The translations under genes and the position numbers were made by a program. From the NCBI GenBank assembly GCA_029572955.1, contig JAKPQE010000118.1, positions 1 to 64,000 on the forward strand: a stretch of 64,000 nucleotides of DNA, written 5' to 3'. The DNA is from Pseudomonadota bacterium (lineage in GTDB: Bacteria > Pseudomonadota > Alphaproteobacteria > Rhizobiales > JAKPQE01). Under the pieces are notes generated by a model. That model was not told where the DNA came from and did no database searches. It saw nothing but the letters and a program-made list of their open reading frames with translations. Below, piece after piece: positions 59,664 to 64,000 of the stretch (position 1 is its first letter; each line of letters opens with the position of its first letter).

Positions 59664-60709
59664 GGCGGGCCCTCGCGGCGGCGGCTCTTGCCGGTCTCAT
59701 CGCGCCGGGCGCGCGGGCCGAGGCGCCGAAGCCGGTGACCGTTGCCTGCTACGAAATCCCGTCCTTCCGCATCGGCCGCGCCGGCGAGACCGAATTTGGT
59801 CCGTTCCGCTGGCTCGGCGGCATCGAGATCGAGGCCGACACACGCGACTTCGGCGGCTTCTCGGCGCTCGCCTTTGCCGGCGACAGGCTCGTCTCGGTGA
59901 GCGACAACGCGCTCTGGCTGACGGCGAAGCTCGATGCCGACGCCGACGGCCGGCCGCGCTGCCTCGCCGAGCCGCAGCTCGGCGCGATGGTCGGCACGGA
60001 GGGCGAGGGCCTCTTCGGCAAGGACGATTCGGACACCGAATCGATGGCGCTCGGCGTTCTCGACGGCACGCCGGTCGCCTATATCGGCTTCGAAGGCCAT
60101 GCCCGCATCCTCGCCTATCCGCTCGACGCGGCGTCCGGGCCGGGCCGGCCGCAGGCGGTCGCGGTGCCGTTCGATCGTCACGATCTGCGCTTCAGCAAGG
60201 GGCTCGAGGCGCTGGCGCTGGCCCCGCAAGGCCATCCGCTGGCCGGCAGCCTCATTGCCATCGCCGAGCGCACGCTCGACGACAAGGGGGATTTCAGGGC
60301 CTGGATCATCGGCGGGCCCCGGCCGGGCGCCTTCACGATCGAGCGCCGCGACGATTTCGACGTCACCGACGCCGCCTTTCTGCCGGATGGCGATCTTCTC
60401 GTCCTCGAACGGCGCTTCCGGCCCTCCGACGGCGTTGCCATGCGGATCGGCCGGGTGCGGCCGGACCAGCTGGTCGCGGGGGCGCGGGTCGTCGCCGAGA
60501 TGCTGATCGACGCCGACATGCGCTACCAGATCGACAACATGGAGGGGCTGGCGGTGTCGGAAGGGCCTGCCGGCGAGACGATCGTCACCCTCGTCTCGGA
60601 CGACAATCACAGCATCTTCCAGCGCAATCTGCTCCTGCGCTTCGTCTATGCCGGGCGGGGAGATGCGGCGCTGGCGGTCAGGCCGCCGGCAGCGGCTGCG
60701 GCGCAATGA
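59660..60709 (+). CDS. Esterase-like activity of phytase family protein
   Basis: 349 residues with a signal peptide ([20 protein letters not shown]). The body reads as a beta-propeller: [37 protein letters not shown], and [17 protein letters not shown] at the end, a pattern of the phytase-like esterase family (PF13449). Conserved next to cobT in Rhizobiales. Starts by ATGA overlap with cobT, which supports the full cobT frame. Its last 32 bp overlap the convergent yhhQ-type gene. Confidence 0.82.
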   Translation: MRRALAAAALAGLIAPGARAEAPKPVTVACYEIPSFRIGRAGETEFGPFRWLGGIEIEADTRDFGGFSALAFAGDRLVSVSDNALWLTAKLDADADGRPRCLAEPQLGAMVGTEGEGLFGKDDSDTESMALGVLDGTPVAYIGFEGHARILAYPLDAASGPGRPQAVAVPFDRHDLRFSKGLEALALAPQGHPLAGSLIAIAERTLDDKGDFRAWIIGGPRPGAFTIERRDDFDVTDAAFLPDGDLLVLERRFRPSDGVAMRIGRVRPDQLVAGARVVAEMLIDADMRYQIDNMEGLAVSEGPAGETIVTLVSDDNHSIFQRNLLLRFVYAGRGDAALAVRPPAAAAAQ

Positions 60710-61289
60710 GCCGGCCGAGGGCCCGATAGGGGCCGAGGGCGACGAGCGCCAGCGTGATCTTCACCAGGAAATCGCAGACCGCCCAGACGGTCCAGACCGG
60801 CAGCACCGCCTCGCCGAAACCGAGCGAATAGGTCGAAAGCGGGATCTCCGGATCGCCGGCGAAGGCCAGCGTGAAGAACAGCATGGTGTCGAGGGCCGAG
60901 CCGATCAGCGAGGAGACGAGCGGGGCACGCCACCAGTTGCCGCGGCGCAGGCGGTCGAAGACGGTCACGTCGGCGAGCTGGCCGACGAGGAACGCCGTGC
61001 CGGAGGCAATCGCGATGCGCGGCGTCGCCAGCGCGATCGACAGCACGACGGCGAGGGCGAAGCCGACATAGACGACGGTCCGCGCCCGGGCGACGCCGAA
61101 GCGGCGGTTGGTCAGATCGGTGACGAGGAAGGAAAACGGGTAGGAAAAGGCGCCCCAGGTCAGATAGTCCGCCAGGCCGAACGGCTCGAACGGATGCTGG
61201 ACCAGGATGTTGGAGCCAACGACGACAGCACACATCGCCGCGATCGCGAGGGCGAGCGCGGCGGTCGACGTAACCGGTCGTGCAGTCAT
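60678..61289 (-). CDS. Queuosine precursor transporter (YhhQ/QueT-like)
   Basis: 203 residues, six helices. VGSNILVQHPFEP, LTWGAFSYPFSFLVTDLTNRRFG and VRSSLIGSALDTMLFF-like (APLVSSLIGSALDTMLFF) match the YhhQ vitamin-uptake family, which imports preQ0/preQ1. Only 38 bp separate it from rpmB upstream on the same strand, so a preQ1 riboswitch would not fit. Confidence 0.93.
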   Translation of the reverse strand: MTARPVTSTAALALAIAAMCAVVVGSNILVQHPFEPFGLADYLTWGAFSYPFSFLVTDLTNRRFGVARARTVVYVGFALAVVLSIALATPRIAIASGTAFLVGQLADVTVFDRLRRGNWWRAPLVSSLIGSALDTMLFFTLAFAGDPEIPLSTYSLGFGEAVLPVWTVWAVCDFLVKITLALVALGPYRALGRLIAPQPLPAA

Positions 61290-61327
61290 TGAAGCGCCTC
61301 GTGCCGCACCGGGCCGGCGCCGCTCCG

Positions 61328-61615
61328 TTAGGAGACGGCGACCGCCTTGGTGATGCGGGTCTTGAGCTCGCGGGCACGCGGCGAAAGCTCGCCGTCACGC
61401 GCCTTCATCAGGAAGGCGTCGAGGCCACCACGATGCTCGACAGAGCGCAGGGCGTTGGCGCTGATGCGCAGCTTCACCGAACGGCCGAGCGTCTCGCTGA
61501 GCAGCGTGACGTTGCACAGGTTCGGCAGAAAACGCCGGCGGCTCCTGTTGTTGGCGTGGCTGACGTTGTTTCCGGACATTACAGCCTTGCCGGTCAACTC
61601 GCAGCGTCGGGCCAT
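61328..61615 (-). CDS. rpmB: 50S ribosomal protein L28
   Basis: 95 residues. [57 protein letters not shown]. Complete. C-terminal extension typical of alphaproteobacteria. Confidence 0.97.
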   Translation of the reverse strand: MARRCELTGKAVMSGNNVSHANNRSRRRFLPNLCNVTLLSETLGRSVKLRISANALRSVEHRGGLDAFLMKARDGELSPRARELKTRITKAVAVS

Positions 61616-61752
61616 TGGAACATTCCTCTTTGCGGGCCGGCCGTGGGACGGGGCGACCCCAATTGTCCTGATACCTTGCGGAAAAGTCGCTCTCTAATAA
61701 TGAGCGCGCCCGGCCGCGTCAAGCGCTAGACTCGGATCGCGAGAGATCGAGG

Positions 61753-61797
61753 CGATTTCGACCGCCGGCGGGGTTCAACACAGAATGGTCGAAATCG
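61753..61797. repeat. 11-bp inverted repeat upstream of the DUF3108 gene
   Basis: CGATTTCGACC (61753-61763) and GGTCGAAATCG (61787-61797) are perfect arms around 23 nt. No T-run follows, so an operator is more likely than a terminator. Rest of the gap 61616-61902 shows no gene. Confidence 0.55.
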
Positions 61798-61902
61798 GCA
61801 CTTAGCGATACGTCCCGGTGCGGCCGATCGACGGCCGGAGGGCAAGACCAGCGGGGCGGCGGGGGCCGCGTCCGCATCTCAAACGATCGAGGAGGACCGC
61901 CG

Positions 61903-62787
61903 ATGGCATCGACGGCACGACCGACCGCCCTTACCGGCCCGCACCCGAAGACCCGCGCCTTCGCCGGGTCCCGCCTTTCCGCCCGCGTCAAACCGGCGCT
62001 CGCCGGCGCCGTTCTCGCCGCCGGCCTTTTCGGCGCGACCGCGCCGGCCGCCGCCGACGGCATCAGCCTTGCCGCCTTCTATCGCGTCCAGCTCTCGGGC
62101 GTCGCCATCGGCAAGGCCGGCCTCAACGCCGACGTCGGCGGGGCCGCCTATCACGTCAAGGGCTGGGGCAAGCTCTCCGGCATGACGGCGATGTTCTCCA
62201 ATGCCATCGGTGCGGCGGCGAGCGACGGTGCCGTCGAGGCCGGAAGCCTCACCCCGGCGCGCTACGATTTCGACCTCAAGGACGACAGCGAGGCGAGCCG
62301 GGTGGCGATCGGTTTTGCCGCCGGCCGGGTCGACCAGGTGACGATCACGCCGCCCGAGCCGGAGCGGCCGGACCGGGTGCCGCTCGGCGAGGCGCATCGC
62401 CAGGGCGCGTTCGACCCGATGTCGGCGCTGATCGTGCGCCATGCCCCGGGCGCCGATGGCGCGACGATCTGCAATCGCACGGTTCCGGTGTTCGAGGGGC
62501 TGCAGCGCTTCGACTTGCCGCTCGTCTACAAGAAGACGGTCAAGGTGAGGAGCGAGGACGGCGCGTTCAAGGGCCTCGCCCATGTCTGCAAGGCGCGCTA
62601 CCAGCCGCTCGCCGGCCACCGGCCGCAGCGCTGGGTGATCCGCTACATGATGGAGAACAAGGACCTCGAGGTCTGGCTGGTGCCGATCGGCGCCTCCGGC
62701 TACTCGGTGCCCTGGCGCATCTCGATCGGCACGACGCTCGGCCCGGCGGTCATCGAGGCCGAGAGCTTCACCTATTCGGGCGCCTAA
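61903..62787 (+). CDS. DUF3108 protein
   Basis: 294 residues. A long N-terminal region with a hydrophobic export segment (AGAVLAAGLFGATAPAAA, about 40-57) precedes the DUF3108 beta domain: ISLAAFYRVQLSGVAIGKAG, YDFDLKDDSEASRVAIGF, and WVIRYMMENKDLEVWLVPIG. Envelope-located by prediction; function unknown. Conserved between rpmB and the helicase in Rhizobiales. Confidence 0.88.
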   Translation: MASTARPTALTGPHPKTRAFAGSRLSARVKPALAGAVLAAGLFGATAPAAADGISLAAFYRVQLSGVAIGKAGLNADVGGAAYHVKGWGKLSGMTAMFSNAIGAAASDGAVEAGSLTPARYDFDLKDDSEASRVAIGFAAGRVDQVTITPPEPERPDRVPLGEAHRQGAFDPMSALIVRHAPGADGATICNRTVPVFEGLQRFDLPLVYKKTVKVRSEDGAFKGLAHVCKARYQPLAGHRPQRWVIRYMMENKDLEVWLVPIGASGYSVPWRISIGTTLGPAVIEAESFTYSGA

Positions 62788-63423
62788 GGACGGCGGGCGA
62801 ACGATGTCCCGTTTCGGAACAGGAAGGTTAACGGTGCCGGCCGTCCGACGTCGTGCGCCGTCGCCGAACGGGGGTCGATCCGCCGGAGAGGCCCGCCGGG
62901 CACCAGATTTCGTGGGGACCAGAGGCGGAACATCGGCGACGAAGTGATTCGTCGACGATTCGTTCGCGCTACGGCCGAATGGTTAACGGCGCGGTCCAAA
63001 ACCGCCCCGGCCGAGGCTACCGAACGTTAACCATGTTCGAAGATCGCCGAGCCCCGCAACGGGGTTCACGATCCCGAGACAGGGCTGTGGCAAAGGTTAA
63101 CGGCAGAGCTCGAAATCGCCGGGCGCCAACGGTCGCCGATTCAACATGCGGTGGCCGAAAGGTCAGTGCGTGCAATATGTTGTGGCGAACAGAGTCCGAA
63201 TATCGGGCGAGTCAGTGATTCGGACAGGCTTTGTTCCGACTCTGTTCGAAAGGTAAAAAACCCGCGCGCCGGGCGTGTCTCTATGATACAGACGGAGCGC
63301 ATCGAGGCTTTCGGCAAGCGCCGAAACGGCAGCCGCCACCCCGGCGAAGACGGCAGGATCCCCGGCGTCTTCCCATGAGTTCCGCGCCCCCGGAATTGCG
63401 CGCAGCGAACATCCAGCGTCCCC
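62788..63423. other. 636-bp gap with repeated motifs before the helicase
   Basis: No gene supported. Four GTTAAC sites (62827, 62982, 63026, 63096), seven GANTC sites (62946, 62957, 63138, 63192, 63209, 63217, 63238), and nested inverted repeats at 63187-63248, including GTCCGAAT (63194-63201) and ATTCGGAC (63218-63225). GTTC-CGACTCT-GTTC (63233-63247) fits a LexA-type box. A short hairpin with an A-run (about 63257-63275) could be a terminator for the minus strand. Confidence 0.6.
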
Positions 63424-64000
63424 ATGTCCGTTTCCGATCCATCAGTCCGGGCCCGCAACGTCACCGCCGTTCTCGGGCCGACCAACACCGGCAAGACGCA
63501 TCTGGCGATCGAGCGGATGCTCGCCCACCATTCGGGCGTCATCGGCCTGCCGCTGCGCCTCCTCGCGCGTGAGGTCTATGGCCGCATCGTCGCCCGGGTC
63601 GGGGCCGACCAGGTGGCGCTCGTCACCGGCGAGGAAAAGATCAAGCCGGCCAACGCCCGCTACTATGTCTGCACCGTCGAGGCGATGCCGCGCGAGACGG
63701 TCGCCGACTTCGCCGCGGTCGACGAGATCCAGATCGCGACGGATCTCGAGCGCGGCCACGTCTTCACCGACCGGATCCTGCATCTGCGCGGCCGCCAGGA
63801 AACGCTGCTGCTCGGCGCGGCGACCATGCGGCCGCTGATCGAGAAGCTGATGCCGGGGGTGAGCGTCGTCACCCGGCCGCGCATGTCGCAGCTCTCCTAT
63901 GCCGGCCAGAAAAAGATTACCCGGCTGCCGCGGCGCTCGGCTATCGTCGCCTTCTCGTCCGACGAGGTCTACGCGATCGCCGAGCTGATCCGGCGCCAGC
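63424..64000 (+). CDS. Suv3-type RNA helicase (N-terminal part)
   Basis: 192 codons to the window edge; no stop. Walker A GPTNTGKTHLAIERM (about 18-32), PLRLLAREVY, VTGEEKIKP, and motif II variant DEIQIATDLERGHVFTDRIL, the pattern of the Suv3/MgpS helicases of alphaproteobacteria. Start ATG 63424 (MSVSDPSVRA). Role: RNA unwinding, probably with the degradosome. Confidence 0.9.
   Translation, partial: MSVSDPSVRARNVTAVLGPTNTGKTHLAIERMLAHHSGVIGLPLRLLAREVYGRIVARVGADQVALVTGEEKIKPANARYYVCTVEAMPRETVADFAAVDEIQIATDLERGHVFTDRILHLRGRQETLLLGAATMRPLIEKLMPGVSVVTRPRMSQLSYAGQKKITRLPRRSAIVAFSSDEVYAIAELIRRQ

Noticed and set aside
60678-61327. preQ1 riboswitch before the queuosine transporter
   Set aside because: Only 38 bp lie between it and rpmB, and no pseudoknot pattern is visible.

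Overview
The window reads as two unrelated bacterial chromosome segments joined near position 19,000-19,150. Positions 1 to about 19,060 look like a high-GC, deep-branching actinobacterium (Actinobacteriota, possibly near Coriobacteriia or Thermoleophilia). The evidence is an actinobacterial-style RpoC N-terminus and RpoB, plus a group 3b [NiFe] hydrogenase operon. Positions 19,154-64,000 carry chromosomal core genes typical of an alphaproteobacterium of the Rhizobiales (Hyphomicrobiales) kind: ftsEX, cpdR, a TIGR02302 protein, the xerD / small gene / aroK / aroB / HlyC block, and bolA / DnaJ-like / cobS / cobT / rpmB / DUF3108 / Suv3-type helicase. Two sets of housekeeping genes from different phyla meeting at one intergenic gap, with no mobile element, suggests an assembly or binning chimera more than transfer. 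I cannot prove this from sequence alone.

Actinobacterial part: rpoC (5' part only) and rpoB on the minus strand; a stand-alone response-regulator receiver; a divergent soluble histidine kinase with an N-terminal Rossmann-like region; then a five-gene minus-strand operon, hydB-hydG-hydD-hydA plus maturation protease, for a soluble NAD(P)-linked hydrogenase. Next come a secreted metallo-beta-lactamase-fold lipoprotein with an Ada-like zinc domain, a DUF4352 lipoprotein, an NHL-repeat lipoprotein, an AI-2E/PerM-family membrane protein, a small SnoaL-like protein, tRNA-Val(CAC) and acetyl-CoA synthetase with a terminator.

Alphaproteobacterial part, first half: prolyl-tRNA editing protein, thioredoxin-TPR protein, LON-domain protein, Trm112 protein, UbiH-type hydroxylase, TesB, EamA transporter, GloB, a methyltransferase, an aromatic/histidine amino-acid operon (chorismate mutase, hisC, tyrA), DUF2125, ChaC, a small gene under a LexA-type box, PlsC, YdcF, FtsX and FtsE. 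The ftsE upstream region holds CtrA-type boxes and faces a zinc-ribbon protein - hpt - cpdR cluster. TIGR02302 follows.

Second half: a GNAT-like protein, acyl-CoA synthetase, 3-hydroxybutyryl-CoA dehydrogenase, EtfA and EtfB, rhomboid protease, ATP:cob(I)alamin adenosyltransferase, xerD, aroKB, CorC/HlyC protein, a MarR regulator with a double-palindrome operator, an FAD reductase, BolA, a J-domain protein, cobaltochelatase CobS and CobT, a phytase-like esterase, a queuosine precursor transporter, L28, DUF3108 and the start of a helicase.

Two core genes show single-base-type lesions: cobT has an in-frame amber codon, and etfA appears to have lost its stop and runs 433 bp into hbdA. I see no CRISPR array, insertion sequence, phage or defence island. 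The most interesting signals are the chimeric junction, these two lesions, the LexA-, CtrA- and MarR-type sites, and a structured 636-bp gap before the helicase.
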